37,517 nucleotides of DNA. It comes from JBMYTN01 sp049604415 (GTDB lineage Bacteria > Pseudomonadota > Alphaproteobacteria > Rhodospirillales > Rhodospirillaceae). The position numbers were made by a program, and so were the translations under genes. The stretch covers positions 1 through 37,517 of the forward strand of contig JBMYTN010000041.1 of the NCBI GenBank assembly GCA_049604415.1, given 5' to 3'. The notes under the pieces are model-generated. The model was not told the DNA's origin. It searched no databases and saw only the letters and a program-made list of their open reading frames with translations. Positions 23,200 through 32,058 of the stretch are shown here, one piece after another (position 1 is the first letter of the stretch; every line of letters begins with the position of its first letter).

Positions 23200-24108
23200 A
23201 TGGTCACAGCCCCGGGGCATTTGTTTTGCTTTGGTATGGGATTTTCAGCACGCCGTCTGGCGCCAAAACTGAAAATCCTGGGGTGGACGATCTCCGGCAC
23301 CAGCCGAACGGAAGAAAAAGCAGCCCATATGACCGCCCAGGGGTTTAACGCCCATCTGTTTGATGGCAGCGCCCCCCTGCCGCCGGACGCCCTGGAGGGT
23401 GTGACCCATATATTGATTTCCGCTCCGCCGAAGGGTGGGATTGACCCGGTCTTGACCCAGGAGGGGCCCCGTTTGGCCGCCCTGCCGAGCCTGGAGTGGA
23501 TTGGCTACCTGTCGACCACCGGGGTGTATGGCGATACCGGTGGGGCTTGGGTGGATGAGGCCACCCCGGTGCGGCCCACCCAGCAGCGCTCCAAGGACCG
23601 GGCCGAGGCCGAGGAAAAATGGCTGGATCTGTGGCGGGAGACTGACGCGCCGGTGCATTTGTTCCGCTTGGCTGGGATCTATGGTCCGGGGCGCAGCGCC
23701 TTTGACCAGATCGCTGCCGGACGGGCCAAGCGGTTGATCAAGCCGGGCCAGGTATTTTCCCGAATCCATGTCGATGACATTGCCCGGGTGGTGTTCGCTT
23801 CCATGCGCGCCCGCGATCCCGGTGCGATTTACAATGTTTGCGATGACGAGCCGGTGCCGCCCCAGGACGTGGTCACCCATGCCTGCGCCCTATTGGGCAT
23901 TGAGCCGCCGCCGGAGCAACCCTTTGATGCGGATCTCTTAACCCCGATGGCGGCCAGCTTCTATGCCGACAACCGCCGAGTCCGCAATGACCGCCTGATC
24001 GAGGATCTGAAGGTTGAGCTGCGCTACCCGACCTATCGGGAAGGCTTGGCAGCGATCCTTAAGGAACTGCCGGAGACTCCGCAGCCTCCGGGGTCAGCGC
24101 CAGGGTAA
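23200..24108 (+). CDS. SDR-family NAD(P)-dependent epimerase/reductase (YeeZ-like)
   Basis: A 302-residue extended short-chain dehydrogenase-like protein. The Rossmann start HLFCFGMGFSARRLAPKL has a modified glycine motif (FGxGFSA) typical of the YeeZ group. HILISAPPKGG, LSTTGVYGDTGGAWVDE (the YxxxK region is altered), RLAGIYGPGRSAFDQI and RIHVDDIARV follow. It probably acts on a nucleotide-sugar-like or other small substrate, not identified. GAGCAACC precedes the ATG. The last 50 bp overlap the convergent alpha/beta-hydrolase gene, so the two transcripts are antisense at their ends. Confidence 0.87.
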   Translation: MVTAPGHLFCFGMGFSARRLAPKLKILGWTISGTSRTEEKAAHMTAQGFNAHLFDGSAPLPPDALEGVTHILISAPPKGGIDPVLTQEGPRLAALPSLEWIGYLSTTGVYGDTGGAWVDEATPVRPTQQRSKDRAEAEEKWLDLWRETDAPVHLFRLAGIYGPGRSAFDQIAAGRAKRLIKPGQVFSRIHVDDIARVVFASMRARDPGAIYNVCDDEPVPPQDVVTHACALLGIEPPPEQPFDADLLTPMAASFYADNRRVRNDRLIEDLKVELRYPTYREGLAAILKELPETPQPPGSAPG

Positions 24109-24889
24109 CGGCCTCGATGGCATCGGTCAGCGCCTTCAGGTCGCCAGGCCGAGACAGGCGGTGCTCGCCATCCTTGATCAGGGTGACCGCCACATCCTCG
24201 CTGGTCAGCTTGTCCTGCAGGGTTAAGGCCCGTTGCCAGGGCACCGCGTCGTCGCGCAGGCCCTGAATGATCCGCACTGGCAGGTCTAGTGGGATCGCCT
24301 CGCGCAGCAGCAGGTTTTTCCGGCCATCCTCGATCAAATGCCGAGAGATCCGATAGGGCGAGTCGCTGTATTCGGAGGGCAATTCCAGCAGCCCCTGCTC
24401 CATAACGGTCTTTTGTTGCTCCTGGGTGAAGCCTTGCCACATCAAATCCTCAGTAAAATCCGGGGCCGGGGCGATGCCGACCAAGCCGACAATACGCTCC
24501 GGGCGGGCCAGGGCGCAGTGTAGCATCACCCAGCCGCCCATGGAGGATCCGACCAGGATTTGCGGGCCGTCGGTCAGGGCATCAATCACCGCCAGGCTGT
24601 CTTCGCTCCAGGCGCTGATGCCGCCTTCGGTAAAGTCGCCGGAGGACGCGCCATGGCCGCTTTGATCGAAGCGGAGAAAATCCCGTCCGGTTTGCTGGCA
24701 CCAGTCTTCCAGATAGAGCGCCTTGCTGCCGGTCATGTCTGACATCAGGCCATGGATGAAAACCACGCCGGGCTTGGTTTGATCGCTCGTTTTACTTGCA
24801 GACTGAACATAGGCCAGTCTTGCACCGTGCGGTGCCTGAAGTATGCTGTGCCCGCTTTGGGCGGTCTGGGCCGATGCGCTGTCGGACAT
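24059..24889 (-). CDS. alpha/beta-hydrolase, ABHD10-like (thio)esterase
   Basis: A 276-residue hydrolase. The catalytic Ser lies in ILVGSSMGGWVMLH, the Asp in IIQGLRDDAVPWQ and the His in KDGEHRLSRPGD. VVFIHGLMSDMTGSKALYLE and RFDQSGHGASSGDF match the ABHD10/palmitoyl-thioesterase-like group, whose mitochondrial member removes acyl groups from cysteine. The start at 24889 (MSDSASAQ) is backed by AGGAAAGGGAAGGG. Its end overlaps the SDR gene by 50 bp on the other strand. The physiological substrate is unknown. Confidence 0.9.
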   Translation of the reverse strand: MSDSASAQTAQSGHSILQAPHGARLAYVQSASKTSDQTKPGVVFIHGLMSDMTGSKALYLEDWCQQTGRDFLRFDQSGHGASSGDFTEGGISAWSEDSLAVIDALTDGPQILVGSSMGGWVMLHCALARPERIVGLVGIAPAPDFTEDLMWQGFTQEQQKTVMEQGLLELPSEYSDSPYRISRHLIEDGRKNLLLREAIPLDLPVRIIQGLRDDAVPWQRALTLQDKLTSEDVAVTLIKDGEHRLSRPGDLKALTDAIEAVTLALTPEAAESPAVP

Positions 24890-25025
24890 GCCCTTCCCTT
24901 TCCTAATGAACAGGACCACCGTCTTGGATGAAAACGGTAGCAGTTCCCAGCCATTGAACGGAACCCCTCAGTCCCAGGATGTCTCGGAAACTGCGCCCAT
25001 GGAGGGCCGGACCGGGGCGGAACCC

Positions 25026-26231
25026 ATGGCCGCGCCGGTGATTTTGCAAATCCTGCCCGAACTGGTGACGGGGGGCGTTGAGCAAGGCACCGTGGATATG
25101 GCCCAAGCCATTGTCCAACAGGGCTGGACCGCCTTGGTGGTCTCCGAGGGCGGGCCGATGGTCCGGGAGCTGACCCGGGTCGGGGCCGAGCATATCGAAA
25201 TGGCGGTCAAATCCAAAAACCCCTTTCGCATCCGCAGCAATGCCAGCCGTTTGGCCAAGCTGATCCGGGAGCGCGGGGTCAGTGTCATTCACGCCCGCAG
25301 TCGGGCTCCGGCCTGGAGTGCGTTTTGGGCGGCAAAAATGACCGGCGTGCCCTTTGTCACCACCTTCCACGGCACCTATAGCCTCGGCCTGTTGGGCCTG
25401 AAGCGGAAATACAATCGGGTGATGACCCAAGGCCATCGAGTGATCGCCATCTCCCGCTTTATCGCCCGCCATGTGGCGGCAAATTACGATATGGATTTGG
25501 ATCGCTTGCGGGTGGTGCATCGGGGCATTGATCTGGCGCGGTTCAATCCGGGCGCGGTCAGTGCGGAGCGGATGATCCGGCTGGCGACCCGCTGGCGGCT
25601 GCCCGATGGCGCGCCGGTGATCATGCTGCCCGGGCGTCTGACCCGTTGGAAGGGCCAGATCGTGTTGATTGAGGCCTTGGCCCGGCTGGAGCGCTCCGAT
25701 GTGCGCTGCCTGTTGGTTGGTTCTGACCAGGGCCGGGAAGGCTATACCGAGGAGCTGCAAGAGCTAATCCGGAAGCGCGGCTTGGAAGGCCAAGTCCATT
25801 TGATCCAAGACTGCGATGACATGCCAGCGGCCTATATGGTCACCGATGTGGTGGTGTCGGCGTCGACGGATCCGGAAGCCTTTGGCCGGGTGGTGGCGGA
25901 AAGTCAGGCCATGGGCCGCCCGGTGATCGCGCCGGACCATGGTGCCGCGCCTGAGGTGGTCAAGGCCGGAGCGACGGGCTGGCTGGTGCCGCCCAAGGAC
26001 CCCGAGGCCCTGGCCGCCGCCCTGCGCACCGCCTTGGCGATGGATGAGGAGGACCGTCAGGCCGTGGCCGAGGAGGCGATGGACCATGTGCGAACCCTGT
26101 TCTCCAAGGCGGTCATGACCGAACGCACGCTCTATGTTTACAAAGAGCTGCTCTATGGCTCCCCGCCCTTGGAAACCGGGCGTCCCTGGGAAGATAGCGG
26201 CTCCCCGTCCCCTGAGGTCTTCAGTTCATGA
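25026..26231 (+). CDS. glycosyltransferase family 4 (GT-B)
   Basis: About 401 residues from ATG 25026. The N-terminal half has PVILQILPELVTGGVEQGTV and VISVIHARSRAPAWSAFWAA-type residues (VSVIHARSRAP). The C-terminal nucleotide-sugar domain has MLPGRLTRWKGQIVLIEAL and the DPEAFGRVVAESQAMGRPVI motif with the EX7E glutamates. A longer protein from ATG 24906 or 24999 is possible, but those codons lack a good ribosome-binding site and show weaker codon bias, and the space is needed for the divergent promoter. The family makes polysaccharides or lipopolysaccharide. Its stop overlaps the heptosyltransferase gene (ATGA), pointing to a cell-surface sugar pathway. Confidence 0.92.
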   Translation: MAAPVILQILPELVTGGVEQGTVDMAQAIVQQGWTALVVSEGGPMVRELTRVGAEHIEMAVKSKNPFRIRSNASRLAKLIRERGVSVIHARSRAPAWSAFWAAKMTGVPFVTTFHGTYSLGLLGLKRKYNRVMTQGHRVIAISRFIARHVAANYDMDLDRLRVVHRGIDLARFNPGAVSAERMIRLATRWRLPDGAPVIMLPGRLTRWKGQIVLIEALARLERSDVRCLLVGSDQGREGYTEELQELIRKRGLEGQVHLIQDCDDMPAAYMVTDVVVSASTDPEAFGRVVAESQAMGRPVIAPDHGAAPEVVKAGATGWLVPPKDPEALAAALRTALAMDEEDRQAVAEEAMDHVRTLFSKAVMTERTLYVYKELLYGSPPLETGRPWEDSGSPSPEVFSS

Positions 26232-27247
26232 CCTTGCCCGGGCGAGGAAAATTTCCGAAACAAAACCGCATCCTGGTGATCAAACTGTCCGCCTTGGGGG
26301 ATTTCATCCAGGCGCTGGGACCCTGTGCGGCAATCCGGGCGCACCATCCCGGGGCGGATATCACCTTGCTGACCACCCGGCCCTATGCGCCTTTGGCGGC
26401 GCAGAGCCCCTATTTCGATCAAATCTGGGTCGATGACCGGCCCCGGCTCTGGCAGGTCGGGCGGTTTTTGTCCCTGCGGCAAAGGCTGCGCGCGCCGCGC
26501 TTCAACCGAGTCTATGACCTGCAGACCTCTGACCGCTCCGGGCATTATTTCCGTCTGATGCGGCGTCGGGATGGCGGGCCGGAATGGTCCGGCATTGCTC
26601 GGGGCTGTTCCCATCCCCATGCCAATCCCCAGCGGGACCCGATGCACACGTTGGACCGGCAGGCGGAACAGCTGGCCATGGCTGGGATCCCAAAAACTCC
26701 GTTTCCGGATCTGACTTGGGTGCAGGCCGATTTGTCCGGGCTGGATCTGCCCCCCAAGCCCTTTGCCCTGATCGTGCCGGGCGGGGCGGCCCACCGCCCG
26801 GAAAAGCGCTGGCCCGCGCCGCTTTATGGGGCCCTGGCCCAGCGTTTGGTGCAAGAGGGCTGGGCTCCGGTGGTGGTCGGCACCCATGCGGAGGCCGAGG
26901 CGGCCGGACATATTCTGGAGGCCTGCCCGCAGGCGGTTTCCTTGATTGGCAAGACCGATATTCCCGGTCTGGCCGCTCTGGGCCAGCGGGCCGGTCTGGC
27001 TGTGGGCAATGATACCGGCCCGATGCATCTACTTGCTCTTGTCGGCTGTCCCAGTCTCGTGTTGTATTCACATGCCTCCGACCCTGAGCGTTGTGGGCAG
27101 CGGGGAGCTTGGGTTGACATCCTTCGCGTGCCGGACTTGCGTGGCTTGGAAGAGCCCGATGTCTGGCAGAGGGCATCGACTCTGTTGAGCAGTGCAGCCG
27201 GTGATGCGGATGAGGGACGAAAAACCAAGCTTAAAGAAAGTCCCTGA
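26228..27247 (+). CDS. glycosyltransferase family 9 (heptosyltransferase-like)
   Basis: A 339-residue GT-B enzyme of the ADP-heptose:LPS heptosyltransferase family. The N terminus has RILVIKLSALGDFIQALGPC, the family's KxSxxGD signature. The C-terminal half has FALIVPGGAAHRPEKRWP and GLAVGNDTGPMHLLALVGCP, which bind the nucleotide sugar. It is predicted to extend the inner core of lipopolysaccharide at the cytoplasmic face of the inner membrane. The start overlaps the preceding GT4 gene by 4 bp. The sugar may differ from heptose. Confidence 0.93.
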   Translation: MTLPGRGKFPKQNRILVIKLSALGDFIQALGPCAAIRAHHPGADITLLTTRPYAPLAAQSPYFDQIWVDDRPRLWQVGRFLSLRQRLRAPRFNRVYDLQTSDRSGHYFRLMRRRDGGPEWSGIARGCSHPHANPQRDPMHTLDRQAEQLAMAGIPKTPFPDLTWVQADLSGLDLPPKPFALIVPGGAAHRPEKRWPAPLYGALAQRLVQEGWAPVVVGTHAEAEAAGHILEACPQAVSLIGKTDIPGLAALGQRAGLAVGNDTGPMHLLALVGCPSLVLYSHASDPERCGQRGAWVDILRVPDLRGLEEPDVWQRASTLLSSAAGDADEGRKTKLKESP

Positions 27248-27257
27248 CCAGGCGACC

Positions 27258-29390
27258 ATGGATCAGCCATCCCTGCCCGGTGGGCGGGAGCCTGTGTCCC
27301 CCTGGAAGGATTTTGGCCGCGTCGAACGCGTGCTGGGCGGCGTGGTCGCCGCGATGATTGTTTTGGCCATCGGCGCGATCTTTTTTGTCGGCCTGCGCAC
27401 CCAAAGCGTTCTCCTAAACGCAGAAAGCCTTTGGCAATCAGAGCAGTCCGTCGCCCAAGAACGGCTGTGGGATCTGATCCGTCTGGAACGGATGCTGGGC
27501 TATGGCGGGGCCTTCAGTGATATCAACAATGCCATTCGCTCCGGACAGGTTGACCCGGCCATTCAGGCCGAAGAGCGCATCAATGCGGCCCTGGAGATCC
27601 TGGAGCGCTATCGGGAGTGGCGGGATACCAATATCGCCGGGCTTGGCGAAATTGCCAGCAATGGGGCACCGGACAAACTCGATGTCCTGCGGGCGTCTTT
27701 GACCAGATACCGGGTGGGTTTGGCCGATTTGCGCGACGCCCTGGAGGAAGGGCAAAGAGAGCCGACATCTTTGCAAATCCTGCTGCCTTCGGAAGCCCGC
27801 ACCATCCGCTTCACGCTGGATGCGCTGACCTATGAATGGCGGCAGCATTTGGAGCAGGTGCATCTGGATCTGGCCACCGATATGACCGGGGCGGCCCGCC
27901 AGACCGGCATTGTGTTGCTGATCTTGCCGGTTTTTGCCGGGGTGGCCTTGATGTGGGGGCTGTATCGGCGGCGGCTGCAACAGGCTGTGGCCGGGATGGA
28001 AGCCAGTGAACGGCGCTTTCGCGAGCTGTTCGAAGGTGGCTCCATGGGGGTCATGGTTCTGGACCCGGCCCATAAGCCGGTTTTGGTCAACCAGACCCTG
28101 CGCGCTTTGGTCAATTGGCCCGATACGGACGGCCCCGATTTGCCGGACAGCGAACCCAATGCCGAAGACGGCCCGTTTGCCCAGATTTTCACTGATCAGG
28201 CCAAGCAGAGCTTTAGCGAAGAGTTGGGTCGGGTTTTTGCTGGCGAGGTCGACCACAGCAGCTTGCGGCTCGAAGTGATCGCCCAGGATTATAGCAGTCT
28301 GTGGATGGACACGGTCATTCGGCCGATCAGCTGGGGCAAGGAGCGTTATGTCCAGGTGGCGATGACCAATGTGACCGAGCTGGTCGAGCGGGAATCGGAG
28401 CTGGAATATCACCGTTCGGAAATGGACCGCCAAGGGGCCAATCTGGTGGAGCTGGCGGAATCCCTGCATGAGGAACATAGCGCTGCCGAAGCAGCCCGCC
28501 TGGAGACCGAAGAGCGGCGTCGGTTCTTGCAGACTCTGCTCGAAACCATTCCAAACCCGATTTATTACAAGGATTTGGACGGTCGGCTGTTGATGTGCAA
28601 CACCGCCTTTGCCCAGTTCCATGGCTTTGCCGAGCCCAGCCTGATGGTGGGCCAAACCTCCCGGGACTATGTCAACGAGGCCTATGACCGGGAAACCCAG
28701 GAAATGGATGGCGCCCTAATCGTCGAGGGCGGCAGCAAGCAGTATGAGCGCACCCTGGCTTTGAAGGATGGCTCTGAGCACACCGCGTTGATCAGCAAGG
28801 CAGTCTATGAGACCACCACGGGTCAACCCACCGGCGTGGTTGGGGTGATCACCGATATTTCAGAGCAGAAACGCTTGGAAGACGAGCTGCGGCGGCTGGC
28901 GACCACGGATCCTCTGACCAGCTGCTTGAACCGTCGGGCCTTTGTCGAGCGGGCGCAGAACGAAATCAATCGGGCCAAGCGCTATGGCGAGCCGATGTCG
29001 ATGCTGTTGTTTGACATCGACCACTTCAAAAAAGTCAACGACTCCTATGGCCATGCGGTGGGGGATGTCGCCTTGAAGCTGTTCGCCGAACATGTCCATG
29101 ACAGCCTGCGGGTCACGGATCTGTTTGGGCGCTTGGGGGGTGAGGAATTTGCCGCCCTGTTGCCGCAAACGCCCCGCACCCAAGGGGTTTTGCTGGCCAA
29201 TCGGATCCGCACCCGGATCAGTGCGGTTGAGATCCCGACCGACAACGGCCCGATCACCGTGACGGTCAGCATTGGCGCTTCGGGTTTTGGCGAGAATGGC
29301 GATACGGTCGATGGCTTGCTGAAAGCCGCCGATGGGGCGCTCTATGTCGCCAAAGAAAAAGGCCGCAACCGGGTGGTGGAAGCGGCCTAA
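27258..29390 (+). CDS. membrane PAS-PAS-GGDEF diguanylate cyclase
   Basis: A 710-residue sensor that makes cyclic di-GMP. Two membrane helices (about 25-48 and 215-235) frame a mostly helical periplasmic sensor. PAS domain 1 (about 250-370), a short coiled coil and PAS domain 2 (about 425-545, PNPIYYKDLDGRLLMCN to VGVITDISEQKRLE) follow. The GGDEF domain (550-705) has DPLTSCLNRRAF, DIDHFKKVNDSYGHAVGD and the active GGEEF. An inhibitory site RVTD lies five residues before GGEEF, as in PleD. There is no EAL domain. The start at 27258 (MDQPSLPGG) lies 10 bp after the previous stop. Confidence 0.93.
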   Translation: MDQPSLPGGREPVSPWKDFGRVERVLGGVVAAMIVLAIGAIFFVGLRTQSVLLNAESLWQSEQSVAQERLWDLIRLERMLGYGGAFSDINNAIRSGQVDPAIQAEERINAALEILERYREWRDTNIAGLGEIASNGAPDKLDVLRASLTRYRVGLADLRDALEEGQREPTSLQILLPSEARTIRFTLDALTYEWRQHLEQVHLDLATDMTGAARQTGIVLLILPVFAGVALMWGLYRRRLQQAVAGMEASERRFRELFEGGSMGVMVLDPAHKPVLVNQTLRALVNWPDTDGPDLPDSEPNAEDGPFAQIFTDQAKQSFSEELGRVFAGEVDHSSLRLEVIAQDYSSLWMDTVIRPISWGKERYVQVAMTNVTELVERESELEYHRSEMDRQGANLVELAESLHEEHSAAEAARLETEERRRFLQTLLETIPNPIYYKDLDGRLLMCNTAFAQFHGFAEPSLMVGQTSRDYVNEAYDRETQEMDGALIVEGGSKQYERTLALKDGSEHTALISKAVYETTTGQPTGVVGVITDISEQKRLEDELRRLATTDPLTSCLNRRAFVERAQNEINRAKRYGEPMSMLLFDIDHFKKVNDSYGHAVGDVALKLFAEHVHDSLRVTDLFGRLGGEEFAALLPQTPRTQGVLLANRIRTRISAVEIPTDNGPITVTVSIGASGFGENGDTVDGLLKAADGALYVAKEKGRNRVVEAA

Positions 29391-29489
29391 TCTCTCATGA
29401 GCTGTGTTCAGCAGGAGCGGGTTCGGTTCAGCTGAAAACGCTTTATGCGCTCCCGGCATTTGCTGCGCAAACGCCTGCCGCGCTGTCCA

Positions 29490-29510
29490 CGTTTTGACTT
29501 CGTCAAAACG
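29490..29510. terminator. hairpin between the GGDEF and IalB genes
   Basis: A perfect 9-bp stem, CGTTTTGAC and GTCAAAACG, encloses a TTC loop directly beside the IalB stop codon, between two convergent genes. It lacks a T-tract on either side, so termination is plausible by position only. Confidence 0.4.
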
Positions 29511-30029
29511 CTAGCTGGCGCAAGCCTTGTCGATGGCGTTCATCGCGGCGGTGACGCCGGACAGGGAATAGGTGTCCGTGGTCACGGTGCCGCGCGATGA
29601 GGTCCCCTTCACGATCATATCCCGACCGCGTTTCATCGCCGTGACGATTTGCGGGTCGGCTTCATTGGTGGCCCAGGCGGTCTCATCCTTGGTGTAGAGG
29701 TTGAACTGCCGATTGCCGATCCGAACCGAGACGGGGGCATCCACCTTATAGGGATAGCCCGCATAGACCGTGACCATATTGGCTTGGCCGCGATAGGGCC
29801 GGTGGGTCACAATGAAGTGGATCTCGCCACGCCGGGTGTAATCGCCTTCATCCTTCAGGGGCTGTGAAGCGATGTAGCACACCTTGCCGTCGGATTCCTG
29901 CAGGGTGTAAGCGGCCCAATTGTTGAACGTGCCCAACAGATTGGCGGACTGAGCATTGGCAACCCCAGTGAAGGCGCAGACCAAGAGGGTGGCTGCGGCG
30001 GCGGCCTGGGCAATGCGGGATGCGATCAT
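29511..30029 (-). CDS. IalB-family (invasion-associated locus B) periplasmic protein
   Basis: A 172-residue exported protein. The signal peptide runs to about residue 26 (ATLLVCAFTGVANAQS). The mature part has FNNWAAYTLQESDGKVCYIA, EIHFIVTHRPYRG, VSVRIGNRQFNLYTKDETAW and KGTSSRGTVTTDTYSLSGVT, which match the IalB family. IalB aids erythrocyte entry in Bartonella, but the family is widespread in free-living alphaproteobacteria, so no virulence role is implied. The start at 30029 has GGAAGGA ahead of it; an in-frame extension to 30194 has no support. Confidence 0.92.
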   Translation of the reverse strand: MIASRIAQAAAAATLLVCAFTGVANAQSANLLGTFNNWAAYTLQESDGKVCYIASQPLKDEGDYTRRGEIHFIVTHRPYRGQANMVTVYAGYPYKVDAPVSVRIGNRQFNLYTKDETAWATNEADPQIVTAMKRGRDMIVKGTSSRGTVTTDTYSLSGVTAAMNAIDKACAS

Positions 30030-30229
30030 GGGTATTCCTTCCGTCAGAGTGACCACCCTTTGAAAACCGTGGAGGAGAGCGGCAGGGGGGCCGTCGGGTC
30101 TTGCAGATCCGAAAGATCTCTCAGATTGATGGCAGAGATGGGGCAAATGGTCTGTCATCAAGCCGAATCGCAATGATGCCCCCCATGGAATCAAACCAAA
30201 GCGACTCCGTCAACAAAGCCGTGCAGAAA

Positions 30230-30895
30230 TCAGTCTTTCTCTGCGCTGCGGGCCAGGGATTGGGCGATTTCAGCCTCCGGGGTGGCGGCGCGGAAGGTCT
30301 CGGAGGCATCCGGAAGCGCAAAAGGTGTGGCCGTGGCCGCCGGTTCGGTGGTGGCGGAGAAGCGCCGTGCCCGATTGCGGATCTTCGGCCCGCCATGGAC
30401 ATGTTCGGCCTTGGCCTCCTTTGGCCCGCCCGCCCCGACCGGACGCTCGGCAAAGCGACCATGGCAGAGCATGCGGTCATACATCACCAAAGCCCCGGCA
30501 ATGCCCAGATTGATCGAAAACCGCATCGGGATTTTGATGACAAAGTCACAGAGCTCCAGGGTTTGCTCCGACAGGCCATGGCGCTCGGCCCCCAGCAGAT
30601 AGGCCGCTTGCTGCGGATGGCGGAAGCTGGGCAGTTCAATGGCGTCCTCGCAGAGCTCGATCCCAACCATGCGGCAGCCCTCGGGCAGCATTAGGGATCC
30701 GATATCCGGGAAGCGGTAAAACGGCATCTGGCCCAGGGCGTCCGAGGTGTCGACCTTATGGCCGGTGCGTCGGTCATAGCGCGCGCCGATGGTGAAGGCG
30801 AAGGAGGCCTCGAAGGCATGGGCGGTGCGAAACAGGGTGCCCACATTATAGGGCTTGGTGATGCCCTCCACCCCGATGCCGAAATATCCTCTCAT
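30230..30895 (-). CDS. SpoU/TrmH-family RNA methyltransferase
   Basis: A 221-residue SAM-dependent 2'-O-ribose methyltransferase of the SPOUT class. Motif 1 is KPYNVGTLFRTAHAF, motif 2 YLLGAERHGLS and motif 3 IKIPMRFSINLGIAGALVMY, which form the knotted SAM site. The last 70 residues are Ala/Pro-rich and probably disordered. The ATG at 30895 is favoured over a TTG two codons earlier. Whether it modifies tRNA or rRNA cannot be told from the sequence. It diverges from the quinone oxidoreductase gene. Confidence 0.93.
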   Translation of the reverse strand: MRGYFGIGVEGITKPYNVGTLFRTAHAFEASFAFTIGARYDRRTGHKVDTSDALGQMPFYRFPDIGSLMLPEGCRMVGIELCEDAIELPSFRHPQQAAYLLGAERHGLSEQTLELCDFVIKIPMRFSINLGIAGALVMYDRMLCHGRFAERPVGAGGPKEAKAEHVHGGPKIRNRARRFSATTEPAATATPFALPDASETFRAATPEAEIAQSLARSAEKD

Positions 30896-31016
30896 GGTCA
30901 AAGACTCTTGATCCTGTCATCACCTCTATGGTGATTTGGCAGCGCTTGCCGCCCACCGAAGATTGTTTTTCGGCCCATCACCGCTGCTTTTTGCGTTCTC
31001 AGAAACGGAGTAATCC

Positions 31017-32030
31017 ATGCGCGCCCTGTTGTGCAATGCCCTCGGCTCCCCGGATGATTTGGTAGAGACCACCGATTGGACGCCGGTGGGGCCGGGATTG
31101 ACCGGCGATGGCTCCAAAGCCGGGGCGCTGTCGCCCCAGGCGGTGCGGATTGCCGTGAAGGCCGCCGGGGTGAATTTTGCCGATGGACTGTTCATCGCGG
31201 GCAAATATCAGGTCAAGCCGACACCGCCCTTTGTTCCGGGGTTTGAGGTCGCTGGCGATGTGCTTGAGGTCGGGGCCGAGGTCACCCATGTCGCGCCCGG
31301 GGACCGGGTGATGGCGGTGCTCGACCAAGGCGGCTGGGCCGAAGAAGCCATTGCCGCCGGGGCCGATGTGCTGCCCTTGCCGGAGAAAATGGATTACGAG
31401 ACCGCTGCGGGCTTCCCGATCACCCATGGCACCAGCCATTTCGGCCTGTGGGATCGCTGCAATCTACAGCCGGGCGAGGTGCTGGTGGTCCATGGTGCTG
31501 CGGGCGGGGTTGGCCTGACGGCGGTGGAATGCGGTAAGGCCATGGGCGCGACCGTGATCGCCACCGCAGGCGGGCCAGAAAAGCTGGCCGTGGCCTTGGA
31601 GCATGGGGCCGATCACGGCATTGATTACAAAACCCAGGATGTGCGGGCCGAGGTCAAGCGTCTGACCGGGGGGCGGGGGGCCGATGTGGTCTATGATCCG
31701 GTGGGCGGAGAGATTTTTGATGCCTCGGTGCGCTCCACCGCACCCGATGGCCGGATCCTGGTGGTTGGCTTTGCCTCGGGCACGGTGCCGAGCCCGGCGG
31801 CCAATATCCTGCTGGTGAAAAATATTTCCGTGATCGGCTTCCAATGGGGACCCTATCGGACCCTGCGCCCCCAGGCCCTGGCGGCCTCGCTGCAGCAATG
31901 TTTGGACTGGTGGGCCGAAGGGAAAATCCGTCCCCTGATTGGACGAACCTTCCCCTTAACCGAGGCGGCCCAGGCGATCAAAGCACTGCGTGACCGCTGC
32001 GTGGCGGGCAAGATCGTCCTGGTGCCGTGA
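31017..32030 (+). CDS. NADPH:quinone oxidoreductase-type zinc-independent alcohol dehydrogenase family
   Basis: A 337-residue medium-chain dehydrogenase/reductase. The N-terminal domain has VKAAGVNFADGLFIAGKYQ and PFVPGFEVAGDVLEVG. The cofactor domain has LVVHGAAGGVGLTAVECGKA, whose GxAGGVG pattern suits NADPH. The cysteines of catalytic and structural zinc sites are absent, so it belongs to the quinone oxidoreductase-like group. It is predicted to reduce quinones or enoyl/enone compounds in the cytoplasm. CGGAG precedes the ATG. Its natural substrate is not evident. Confidence 0.93.
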   Translation: MRALLCNALGSPDDLVETTDWTPVGPGLTGDGSKAGALSPQAVRIAVKAAGVNFADGLFIAGKYQVKPTPPFVPGFEVAGDVLEVGAEVTHVAPGDRVMAVLDQGGWAEEAIAAGADVLPLPEKMDYETAAGFPITHGTSHFGLWDRCNLQPGEVLVVHGAAGGVGLTAVECGKAMGATVIATAGGPEKLAVALEHGADHGIDYKTQDVRAEVKRLTGGRGADVVYDPVGGEIFDASVRSTAPDGRILVVGFASGTVPSPAANILLVKNISVIGFQWGPYRTLRPQALAASLQQCLDWWAEGKIRPLIGRTFPLTEAAQAIKALRDRCVAGKIVLVP

Positions 32031-32058
32031 TCTAGGCGAGTACCCCGGTTCAGCTCGG

